A stretch of DNA of 64,000 bases from Rebecca billardiae RCC1528 (lineage: Eukaryota > Haptophyta), in NCBI GenBank assembly GCA_965240325.2, contig OZ251224.1, positions 992,001-1,056,000 of the forward strand, written 5' to 3'. Below, one piece after another: positions 32,015 to 41,907 of this stretch (position 1 is its first letter; every line of letters starts with the position of its first letter). The translations under genes were made by a program, and so were the position numbers. The notes under the pieces were generated by a model. It had not been told where the DNA came from. It saw only the letters and a list, made by a program, of their open reading frames with translations, and searched no databases.

Positions 32015-33746
32015 ATGGCGTCGCCGAGGCGCGCTCGCTTCCCGCCCGACTTCATTTGGGGCACCGCGACGTCGGCGTACCAGGTGGAGGGCGGGATCCA
32101 CCACAACAACTGGACGGCCTGGGAGAAGCAGGGCACGCGGCTCACCGATGACACCCCCACCATTCGCAACCACGAGCGCTGCGGGCGCGCCGCGGAGCAC
32201 TGGGTGCGCTTCGAGGAGGACCTCAAGCTCCTCGTCGGCCTGGGCGTGCGGATGTACCGCTTCTCGGTGGAGTGGAGCCGCATCGAGCCCATCGACGGCC
32301 AGATCGACTCGGCCGCGCTGCACCGGTACCGCGAGTGGTGCCTCCAGCTGCTCGAGCACGGCATCCAGCCGATGGTCACGCTGCACCACTTCACCGAGCC
32401 GTGCTGGTTCACCGCGAAGGGCGGCTGGGAGGTGCGCGAGAACATCGCGCTCTTCGTCCGATTCGCGTGCGCCGTGGTGGACGTGCTCGGGCCCTACTGC
32501 TCGTGGTGGTGCACGGTGAACGAGCCGTTCGGGTACGCGATGTGCGGCTGGGTGGCGGGCGAGCACCCGCCCGGGGGCAAGGACCCGGTGGTGGGCTTCA
32601 CGGTGCTGCGGCACATGATCGTTGCGCACGCGGAGGCGTACCGCGTCATCCACGCGGCGCACGCGCAGCTGCACAGCACCTCGTCCGCCGATCCGGGCGG
32701 CCTGCAGCCGCGCGGCGCGCGCCACCCGCGCGCGCCGCCCTGCTGCCAGGTCTCACTCGCCAAGAACATGATCTTGTTCCAGGCGCGCAGCTGGTGGAAC
32801 CCGGTGCTGGCCGTCGTGGTGAGCGCGATCAACTGGGTGTACAACCTGCTCATCTTCGACCTGCTCCTCACCGGGCGTCTCCGCTTCCCGTACAACCTCG
32901 TCGCGCGCGTGCTCTCCGCGCTGGGCCAGCTGGGGCCGGAGGCGCGCGCGGACATGGAGCGCGTCTCGCACACGGCCGACTTTGTCGCGGTGAACCATTA
33001 CTTCCGCTGGCTCGTCTCTGTGGGGCGGGAAGGGGGCGCGAGCCAGGGCCAGGGTGGGCGCGACCTCATCTTCCACCTGCCGTGCGGCCTCGCCCTCTCC
33101 GCGTGCTTCGACCCGGCCGCGCCCAAGTCGGACATGGGCTGGGACCTCACGCCCGCCTCCCTCGGCGTCGTGCTGCGCTGGGTGGGCGAGTACGGTGCGC
33201 CCGTGATGGTCACGGAGAATGGCGTCGCCGACGCGGCGGTGCCCGACACGCGCCGCCAGCGGTACGTCGAGACGGCGCTCAGCATGGTGGCCAGCGCCAT
33301 CGAGCACGGCGTCGACGTGCGCGGCTACCTGTACTGGAGCCTGCTGGACAACTTCGAGTGCGCGCGCCGCCCCCCCTCGGCCTCGCGCGCGTGTGCCGTC
33401 CGGCTGGTGCGACCCGACTCACGCGCCGCACTGCTGCGCGCCCGACCAACTCACGCCGTGTCCGCCTGCGCGCTGCGGCGCGCACAGGTGGGCCGAGGGC
33501 TTCGAGCCGCGATTCGGTCTATACCACGTCGACTACGAGACGATGGAGCGCACCCCGACCGGCACGGCCGAGTGGTTCTGCGAGGTGATCCGCACAGGCG
33601 CGCTGCCACATTGGGAGTCGGACGAGACAGAGCGAACGGCGCCGCACAGCGACAGCGAGGATCCCTCCGCTTCAGCCGCATTGCAGCCGCTGATGAGTGC
33701 CACTGGCGACAGGGACGACGACTCGCACACCGTCTCAGTAGAGTGA
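32015..33746 (+). CDS. Glycoside hydrolase family 1 (beta-glucosidase type)
   Basis: Two exons, 32015-33357 and 33488-33746, give 533 residues. The 130-bp intron (GTGCGCGCGC...GCGCACAG) is placed so that LLDNFE joins WAEGFEPRFGLYHVDYET, the standard GH1 end. An in-frame ATG at 31967 would add 16 residues. Landmarks: FPPDFIWGTATSAYQVEGG (9-27), the VTLHHFTEP segment, acid/base Glu170 in TVNEP, nucleophile Glu401 in VTENG, and YLYWSLLDNFEW near the C-terminus. Oddities: residues 219-244 (rich in Pro/Gly/Arg) could be a small unspliced intron, though no good GT donor is seen; and a hydrophobic stretch at about 264-285 (PVLAVVVSAINWVYNLLIFD) is unusual for GH1. There is no signal peptide, so it is probably cytosolic unless the hydrophobic part anchors it. 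Substrate unknown. Confidence 0.85.
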
Positions 33747-33848
33747 CGCAGCTGAGCAGTGGCTGAGTGGGCGTGGCGGCGCCGGAAACGGGCACGGCGC
33801 CTAGTGGGGTAGCGAATAGCGAGTGGGTACTATAAAGTAGCTCGACGC

Positions 33849-33849
<1 letters not shown>

Positions 33850-33943
<94 letters not shown>
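33850..33943. repeat. (TTA)n then (AT)n microsatellite
   Basis: About 27 TTA/ATT units, one interrupted by ACT, followed by about 10 AT units. Confidence 0.95.
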
Positions 33944-34489
33944 TTTAACGACGTGGCAGCATCGGACAAGCGTCAGGCTCAAGAGTGCAACAGACACATA
34001 GAATGCGTCCGCGCCTTCCGACCAGGTCAGACAGTGCGCCACCCGCAGCCCTGCCCCCCTACGGGAGCGGGGCCGGGATGGAGCACCGCCTCGGCCTGGG
34101 GCACGCGGCGGCGACGGCAGATGCCGCCGCGGCCGAGCGCCTTCCGGAGCACTTGGATGAGGGTGAGGTCGTATATATATAATATTACATTGTCCAGAAA
34201 TCTGAGAAGACTACAGATGAACTGGCTCCGGCTCCGACGCCCGCCGGCTCCGACGCCCTTGACAGCCGCTCGGCCTTGTACCGATGCCACCAACATGCTC
34301 ACCCGCCTTTGATTTATTGGTACCCATCCCGACTACCCATGCACTTCCTGGCGGGCCTGACGACGACGTCGACGCGGACGTCGCCGACAACACTCAGTGT
34401 CAGAGTGGTGTCAGGGCACTAGGTGTCTCGGTCAGTGGTTTGTGAGGTTGGGTGGGGGTGGTGGTTGGTCGGGGGGCTGGCCAGGGTAG

Positions 34490-34560
34490 GGCTGGGGGCT
34501 TCGGCCGCCAGTCTGATCACCCGGAGCCCGTTATGAAGGGGACTTTTATTTTTTTAAAAA
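34490..34560 (+). repeat. Duplication border segment, copy 1
   Basis: GGCTTCGGCCGCCAGTCTGA then TCACCCGGAGCCCGTTATG and AAGGGGACTTTTA. It matches 38265-38328 almost exactly. It lies 0.3 kb upstream of channel copy 1 but 3.6 kb upstream of copy 2. Confidence 0.85.
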
Positions 34561-34826
34561 AAACACGCCACACTCGACCCGCATCGCTCGTCACGACATC
34601 GGACATGAAGCGGCGGGGTGGCCGGCGGCGTCAGTATGGGGGTACGTTCGTCAGTATGGGGGTACTAGCCGCACACCTCTATGATAGAGTACCGTTGTCA
34701 TTGTCACCTCATGATGTCACATCACACTAAGAGTTCCATTTCGAACCTCACTCCCTTCGTCTCCGTCGATCGCCGGAGCCGGAACGAGCGCGCTGAGACC
34801 GCATTCCTCGCCGCAACCCGCCAACG

Positions 34827-37800
34827 ATGGGCGATTTCAAGCCGGTGGCCGACCTCGAGGCGCTCGCATACGTGTACGACAAGCCCAATGGCGCCGCCAT
34901 GCTCCGGGAGAACGTCCTCAACTTCCGCGCCATGTACGACGTGCTCAAGCCGAAGCACTTCCTCGCGATCGCTGACGTCGTGAAGACTTCGACTGCGCTC
35001 GTGGAGCTCGATCTCACGGACACGCAGATCGACGAGGCGAGCGTGGTCGCCATTGGCCACAGCCTCGCGCACAGCACGTCGCTCAAGCGCATCTTCTTCA
35101 GTCAGAACCCGATCACCGAGAAGGGCGCGCAGGCGATCGCAGCCGCTCTGACGCCACCCAATTCTACAGCACGCGTCGAGGAGCGCCGGCCTGGGGCCCG
35201 GGCCAGCTCGCCTGGCAAGCGCCGTCTTTCGACGGTAGTGTCGCAAAGCGTGTACAAGTCCGTTCTCCAGCGCCTCTACCTCCGCGACTGCAGCCTCTCG
35301 CCTGGCGCGGGCGGCGCGCTCTTCAAGATGCTCCAAGTCAACACGCACCTCCTCGAGCTTGACCTGAGCGGCAGCGTCTTCGGCGTGCCGCAGATCGAGC
35401 TGCTCGGCGAGGCGCTCAAGGTGAACACGAGCCTACACGAGCTCGACATCGACTACCCCGAGGTCGCGGTCGACCTCGTCGCGATCGCGGAGGGCGACGA
35501 AGAGAGCGACGACGAGCCGCCCAACCTGACCGAGCTCGTGGCGACCGTGCTCTCGGAGGGGATCGCAGCCAACTCGTCGCTCAAGGTGTTCAACATCACG
35601 GGCAACCTCAAGGCGTTCAAGGCGCACACATACCTGAAGCTGGCGCCATTCGAGCCCGAGCCGCGCCACCTGTACAGGCTCACGCTGCCGAACGGCGCCG
35701 CGCTGCTCAACCTGCACTCCGACTCCCCCCCTGTCCGCGCGTCGAGCGCGAGCGACGTCGAGGCATACATCAGCCGCTCGGAGGGGTGGGCGCTGTACTT
35801 CTCGGATCTGCCGGAGGCGTACATGGTCGAGGCGGCCGCGCGGCTCGTCGCGGCTGCGGGCACCGCCTGCCCCGACCACTTCATCCGCTTCGCCGTCGAG
35901 GTCTCGGTCAAGTGCGAGGGCCACTACTTCCGGCTGCGCGGAACGGCGCCCGAGGCGGCGGAGCAGGCGCGGCTCGCGTCGCGGCTGATGCAGCTCGCCG
36001 TGTGCGGCGTGACGCTGGGCAAGCAGGCGCAGATGAGCGCCTCCGATGACTCGTTCACCCCGCGCAACCTCTGGCGCGACCGGCACGAGGCCTTCGAGAT
36101 CGCCGCGGTGAACGAGTGCAAGTTCCTGCTCGGCTTCCCTTCCTTTCAGGAAGCGCACTCGGCCGCGTTCGCCGGCTCGCTCGGCGAGTACGTTGATTGG
36201 CTGCGGCGCACGTCGAAGCAGGACCAGTGGGGGTGGGTCGACGTGGTGTTCCACTGCGCCTTCCTCCTCCTCCAGATCCTCGTGCAGCCCGTGCTCTGGC
36301 TCCTTCTCGTCTTTGTGCCCGACCTGCTGCCGGTGCTGCAGTGGGCGACCCAGCCCAAGTTCTACTCGAGCAGGCTGCGCGCCGCGATGCGCGCGTGCAG
36401 GCTGCTGCCGCACCTGCCGTACAAGATCAAGGTGGCGCACTTCGTGTGGGTGTCGGACCCGTGGTTCCGCCTGCTTCTCGACCTCGTCGCCAGCCTCTTG
36501 CTCATCGCCATCGTCGTCTCGCTCGACCCGCACCCGGACAAGCTGCCGATGAGCGCCTTCGTCGGGCTGGCGATGGCGGTCGCGTCTTTGCTGCACGAGA
36601 TGGAGGAGCTGTTCAAGGGCAGCCTGCTCACCGCGCCGCTCCGGACGCTGTACACGTACACCTCGGACATGTTCAACTTCTTCGACCTCGTCGCGCTCGT
36701 CTTCACCATCTGGGGCCTCGCCGAGTACCTGCACGAGTACTCGGCCGACGAGGCCGTGCGGCGCTCGCCAGATGACGCGGGCGCTGACCGGGCTGAGAAG
36801 GTCGAGGGCCATCACTTCGTGCTCAGTGTCGCCACCCTCTTCCTCACACTGCGCACGATGAAGGTGATCAACATCACCGAGACGTTTGGCCCGTACATGC
36901 AGATGCTCATCAAGATGGTCTTCGATGGCACGCACGCGCGCGCGCGCGCACGCGCTTGGGACAGCCGCGCCCGTGCACGCGCTTGGGACAGCCGCGCCCA
37001 CGCACGCGCTTGGGACAGCCGTGCCCGCGCACGCGCTTGGGACAGCCGCGCGTGGGCGCCCGCGCGCGCAGGCCGCGCTCACGCGCACACCCGCCGCGCG
37101 CGCGCAGTGCTCAAGATCGTGGTGCTCGCCATCCCGCTCATGTGCGGGCACGCCTTCGCCCTCCACGTGCTCTTCAAGGCGTATGCCGAGGCCAACGATG
37201 GCGATGGCGGCTGCGCGTCCGCGGGCGACCCGGACGCGCAGGCGGAGGCGGAGGCCAACTTCCGAGACAACGTGGTGTTTGGGATGGTCGTGATGATCGA
37301 GCAGTTTGTGGCCGGCGCGGAGACTGGGATCGAATGCCTGCGCGGGTCCTCGGCGGGCTGGGCGGCGTGGGCGCTGCAGATCGTCTTCTCGTTGGTGATG
37401 ATTGTCCTCGTCCTCAACATGATCATCGCCGCGATGGCCAAGAGTGCGCGCGCGCGTCGCGCCCGCGAGCCTCAGGCGAGCGCTCCGTGCGTGCGCACGG
37501 CCCCGTGCGTGCGCGCGCTGCTCACGCGCGCCCCGCCGCGGCGGCCGCGCAGCCTTTGACCTCATCTACGAGTCGCTCGACCTGACGAGCATGCTCGTGC
37601 GCGCCAAGCTCATCCAGAACTCGACGTCGCTCAACATCGCGCCGCCCCCGCTGAACTTGCTCGGGCTGCCGAGCCGGCTGCTGATGTGCTGCGCGCGCGC
37701 CGGGCTGGAGAACTCGCCGCAGGGCGACACGGTCCGGCGCTTCACAAACACCTTCACGCGGTTGAACGAGGAGGGCGAGGCTGCCAACGTCTACGCGTCG

Positions 37801-38046
37801 CGCGCGTTCAAGGTGAAGCTGCGGGAGTACGTGCAGCTGTACGACTCCGCCTCGCTCTTCCTCCGCACGCACCGCTCGGAGGCAGACGGCGAGGACAAGT
37901 TCCGCCGCAAGATCTCGCAGCGCGTGCTCAGCCTCTCCATCCGGCAGGAGAAGAACACGGAGACCTTGGCCGAGGTGCAGGCTGACGTCAGGGCTATCCG
38001 GGACAAGCTGGTGGGCGGCGGCAGCAGGCGGCGGCGCCGCGGCTGA
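34827..38046 (+). CDS. LRR plus TRP-like cation channel, tandem copy 1
   Basis: Three exons, 34827-36927, 37108-37443 and 37553-38046, encode 976 residues. The first intron is GC-AG (180 bp, in frame, minisatellite); the second is GT-AG (109 bp). Splicing gives MVFDVLKIVVLAIPLMCGHA and NMIIAAMAKTFDLIYES. The N-terminal about 260 residues hold RNI-type leucine-rich repeats (TALVELDLTDTQIDEASVVA; LLELDLSGSVFGVPQIELLG). About six hydrophobic segments follow from about residue 470 (HCAFLLLQILVQPVLWLLLV; RLLLDLVASLLLIAIVV; FFDLVALVFTIWGLAEYL; FVLSVATLFLTLRTMKVI; the junction helix). Then come a pore-loop candidate (VVFGMVVMIEQFVAGAETG), a final helix (LQIVFSLVMIVLVLNMIIAA) and a C-terminal coiled coil. 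This layout fits the ion-transport/TRP superfamily. Ion selectivity and trigger are unknown. Confidence 0.8.
36928..37107 (+). repeat. 27-bp minisatellite inside GC-AG intron, channel copy 1
   Basis: The intron opens GCACGCACGCGCG and closes GCGCGCGCAG. Within it about four units of 27 bp carry CGCTTGGGACAGCCGCGCCC. If unspliced, each unit would add nine residues (ARAWDSRAR) to the cytosolic link before the next helix. Confidence 0.8.
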
Positions 38047-38622
38047 GCCAGGGCTCGTGGCCTGCCGCAGGTCGGTGTGGCACCGCTGGCCCAGGCGCGC
38101 GCAGCACGTGTTGCCAGTGCCTCTCAGTGAGGTGAGGTGCGGACGACGCGGCTGCCGCCCGACCTTTGACTGGCTATCGTCACTATCCGAGCGACGCAGT
38201 CATGCAGGTCTACGCGCGTAGTGCTCAACTCATATGGCACTACTGGCATCAGAGCAGTGAGTGAGGGCTGGAGGCTTCGGCCGCCAGTCTGATCACCCGG
38301 AGCCCGTTATAAAGGGGAATTTTTAAACACTCGTCAACGGTATAAGGATACTTACTCATATCATACTGCTAGTCTCAGAGTGTCGATCGAGAGTGATCAC
38401 GGACACGGATGCCAAGAGTCAACGTATACAGATCGAGTCTCAGTGAGAGAGTCGCCCGAGAGTCGATCGCGCGCCGGCTCATCTTATTATTAGAATATCC
38501 AAGTGGCATCATGGCGCACTACGGCCCCTCCGAAAGGCGCCAATCGGCCAAAAAGGTCTGAGCGTGAGCGAATAAAGCAGGCGGCCAGCGGGGGGGGGGG
38601 GGGGCACGTGCTCCGCAAATAA
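38047..38622. other. Spacer between tandem channel genes
   Basis: The first about 140 bp after the stop (TGAGCCAGGGCTCGTGGCCT onward) are repeated after copy 2 at 45133-45275, marking the duplicated unit. The second border segment is at 38265-38328. The remainder is moderate GC, with a G run at about 38590-38604. No gene is seen. Confidence 0.7.
38265..38328 (+). repeat. Duplication border segment, copy 2
   Basis: Matches 34490-34560 (GCCGCCAGTCTGATCACCCG then GAGCCCGTTATAAAGGGG). It marks the upstream limit of the second duplicated unit. Confidence 0.85.
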
Positions 38623-40189
38623 AAACTGTGCCCTTGGGGGGGGGGGGGGGGGGGGGGTCGACGGGCCGTGCCAGTGCTGTCGCAATGTTTCCTCTGCGGG
38701 TTCGCGTGTTTCCACATTCGCTCGTGGCCGTGGGTGATGGACAGTCCGACGAGGGCGAGGACCAGTGACATTCCTGAAGTTCTCCTACTCGTGTACACGT
38801 TTGTGCGCATCTGAACGAGGCCCCACACCCACGAGGGAATGTGCAGCACGCGGGGCGGGGCGGGTAAGCCCGTTGCTCCGCGCGAGCGCGGGTAGGCGCT
38901 GCATGTGCCGCATCTCGACCGCGATGGCGTAATCGAGCGCCTCGCCGCCGACGAGGCAGCAGAGTAGATCATGTGCATGTCCTCCTGCCGCCAGCCGAGA
39001 GCGGTCGTCGCGTGGATGCTTGCCGATGTCCGCTCCGGGCATGATGGGCTCGGCGCAGGTCGCGTTGACGTCGTACGCGGCCGCCACGCTGAGCACGAGC
39101 GCGTTGACGTTCACGCGGTCGTCGCTCTTCGCCTCTTCGACAGGTCTGGCGCCCGCGTGTTCGGCGGCACGAGGAGCTGTTGGTTGTGCGCGCGCGCGCG
39201 CACAGCGACAGCGTGTGCCACTCGCGATCGAGAGTGGGCACGAGCTGCTCACGCGGGCACACGAATCGCAGCGCATCCGTCACCGGCGTGACGACTTCCG
39301 CCTCGTCCCGCAGCGCCTGCGCCATGGACGAGGATGGCGCGGCGATGTTGCATGCTCGACGTTTCATCTCTGCGGATGGCATCACGGGCTTGTCTGTGTC
39401 GCGCTGTGGCGAGGGTCGCCAACTCGCGAAGACGCGGTTGCTGCCACGGCGACAGACCGGGGAGGTGCGTCCGCTGCGCGTCGTACGCCGTTGGCGCTGC
39501 GCTTCCGTTGCATTGGTCACCGTGGACGCCATGCAGGCCGGACGTGGGCTCGGCTGACGGGCTGAGGGACCGCGAGCGACAGTCCGGTGCGCGAGGATTC
39601 CGGCGATCGAGTTCAGAAGCGGCGCCAAAACGGAAATCTTGCGTCGCGTGCGATGGCGCTTCCCGCCCGCGAGACACCTCGTGATGAGGGCCTTTCCGCA
39701 CCGAGCCCGACCCGCGGCGGTGGATCGCGCTAGTTGGTTGTCGTGCGCAGCGCTTGATACTATGGCCCGTGCGAGCGCTCGACGTGCAAATCGGGCGAGG
39801 ACCGCCCAGGTCGCACAATCGTGTCGACGCGCCGAGCGTACCTCCAAACGCGTACCGACGACTTTGGCCCCCGTTCGACCTGCGCGCGAGACGACGAGGG
39901 CAGCAATCGCGAATCGGGCGAAAAACCCCTCGGGAGTCCTCGCGCGATGTCCGCGCCGGCGTTGGATCTGGCGCGCGCCGCCCACGCGCTCCGCGCCATC
40001 CAGGAACCCTTTTTCCGTTTTTCGGCCGAGCGTCCCCAGTCAGTGCGAGTGGGAGCTGCGAGTGCGAGGGCGCCCGGTACTGGTAGTGAGGGACGTGATT
40101 TTCTTTTCTTGGCGAGGTCGGCGATTTTCTCTTTCCTTTTCTTTTTATCTTCCCCGGGCACTACAAGGGGCGGACCTACGGCCCGCCAT
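38623..40189. mobile_element. Family A interspersed element, copy 3
   Basis: Full-length copy with the shared ends. It has a run of about 23 G (38635-38657) in place of the shorter G patch of the other copies. It is inserted between the duplication border and channel copy 2. Minus-strand protein traces are the same as in copy 2 (RVNVNALVLSVAAAYDVNAT). Confidence 0.75.
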
Positions 40190-41907
40190 AAATCCGAAAG
40201 TATTGGCGCGCGTGATTTTGGGTATTTACGGTAATAGTGAGGGCGGAATAATTAATCTGAGTGTAGTGAGTCGATAACTCGGATAAGACACTCACAGTCT
40301 GTCTGTCACTCCGACGCTGATGCCGGATTAGATTCGTGATTGCGTTTGTACGCGTGTCTTCTCCCCCTCTCTCCCCCTTCTCCGTCCCCCTTCTCCCCCT
40401 CTCAGCCCTCTGACGCCATCCATATCCCCGCCGCAAATTAGCCTCAACCCAAAATATTTGCCCGACGCCGTCGGGTTTATTATCGGTTTATAATATCCAC
40501 CCGGATACGGTGGCGCGCACTGATGCGCTCCGCTGCGAGATGAGCGCCAAGCCCGTCGCGGCGCCCGTCACACGCGCTCGTCTCACGTCTGCGGCGGCTG
40601 TCACGGCCGTGGCGACAGCGCTTTGATAATTGCGGCCATCCTTCGAGGTAAACCTAATCCGGCTCCGCAGCCGAAATGTGCCGCCTTCAAAGCCTCCTGA
40701 CTAAAGCTCCTCTCCGCTTCTGAGCACCGCTCGACTGCCACCGGGCGAGAAAGCCAAGTGTTGGCTCTCCCGCGTCCGCTTCCGTCCGCGACATGCGCTA
40801 GAGTCGTGCCTCAGTGAACCGGGTATAGAAACCGGTGTGCATGGGACTGGCATGTATCTTGGCCCTCTTCAGGAAGCCCGCATACTGATACGGGCATAGC
40901 CCTTGCAGCATGGCCATGGGCATGGTGCCGGATGATGCGACGGCGCAGGCACCGCCAGCCGCGCGTGCACACTTGGTTTTTAAGGCGTGATCAACCGGTC
41001 CAGATCTCAGGATATGGGAAACTCGGAAAATGAGAGAATAATTCAAAACCCGCCGCGTGCGCCGCGTGCGCCGCCACAGCCATCCGGCGCGAGGCGCCGC
41101 CCGCTGCCGCGCCGCCGCGGTCGTAGACGTGCACGCGGCGATGGCGCACGCGGTCGGGCAGAGACATAGAACCTTTCTGCGCCGCCCTGCGCCGGGCGAC
41201 TCGCGTCTGACTATCTTCTCCGCGCCTTGAGCCCGCACGGACGCGTGCGCCGCCTCTCGCTTCAGCCGTGCTGTCCGGCCTCCCCGCAAAGTATGTGCGC
41301 GCTGAGCGCAAACCGAGGCGCGCATCCCAGGAAGGCGTGAGCCATGTTACAACTGTGAAGAGGGTTTAGTTTTGGGGCTGGCAAATCCCGACGGCGAGGT
41401 CTGGCCCGGTTGGTACCCCCATAGGTACTAGGTGCGACTAGACCTTCAACCTATGGCATCCGCCTCACGTCGCGCCGTCGCCCAGCCTTCGTCTTCACTG
41501 GCGCGCACGCGAGGCGAGGCCTCGCACGCCACTGGCAGGGCTACTACCGGCGCGCGGCCGGAAGATGTTTTCAGCGAGCGCCGCGGGGGCGCCGGCCACC
41601 GGATCCGACGACAGATGACAGCGGGCGCCTGAACGGTTGGCGCCCCTGGCCGCTGCCGCGAGCGGCTGGGCGCCGGTGCATCCAAAGGAATCCGGTACGC
41701 GTACCGAGCAGGCGAGCACCGGATCTTTATTGAGCCCTGCACCCCAGTATCGCGTAATCAAGGGCCCTTGGCGTAATGGTATTTCCGCTCTCGAGCGGAG
41801 GTGGAGCCGGAGCGAGGGAGACAACCGCATCTCCTCGCCGCAACCCGGCACCGCCGCGGCGACGTTGTCGCAAAAAGGGCGGCCGTGCCCTTGACAGCGC
41901 GCCAACG
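40190..41907. other. Upstream region of channel copy 2, no separate gene
   Basis: Part of about 3.3 kb of extra DNA that separates the border repeat from copy 2 compared with copy 1. It includes a CT-rich patch (40370-40410, CTCCCCCT units) and a half of the small inverted-repeat element at 40962-40995 (CGTGCACACTTGGTTTTTAA). Open frames on the minus strand (40798-41325 and 41446-41905) resemble no known protein. Confidence 0.5.

Larger units (their letters stand above)
33747..34826. other. Intergenic with (TTA)n/(AT)n microsatellite and duplication border
   Basis: Holds a TTA/ATT trinucleotide run that passes into AT repeats (33850-33943). At 34490-34560 lies a segment also found at 38265-38328. 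No gene is supported. The last 330 bp are the probable promoter of channel copy 1. Confidence 0.6.

Noticed and set aside
36928-37107. Coding interpretation of the ARAWDSRAR repeats
   Set aside because: The GC-AG splice restores a continuous helix in both paralogues with equal flanking exon lengths; intron reading is favoured, with retention left as a finding.
41763-41835. tRNA-like start (GGCGTAATGGTA with a CCGCTCTCGAGCGG stem)
   Set aside because: An A-box-like segment and one stem are present, but there is no T-loop (GGTTCGA-type) and no acceptor stem pairing, so a tRNA is not supported.
40798-41905. Minus-strand open frames upstream of channel copy 2
   Set aside because: Arg/Ala-rich, no domain, overlapping repeat relics; not supported as genes.
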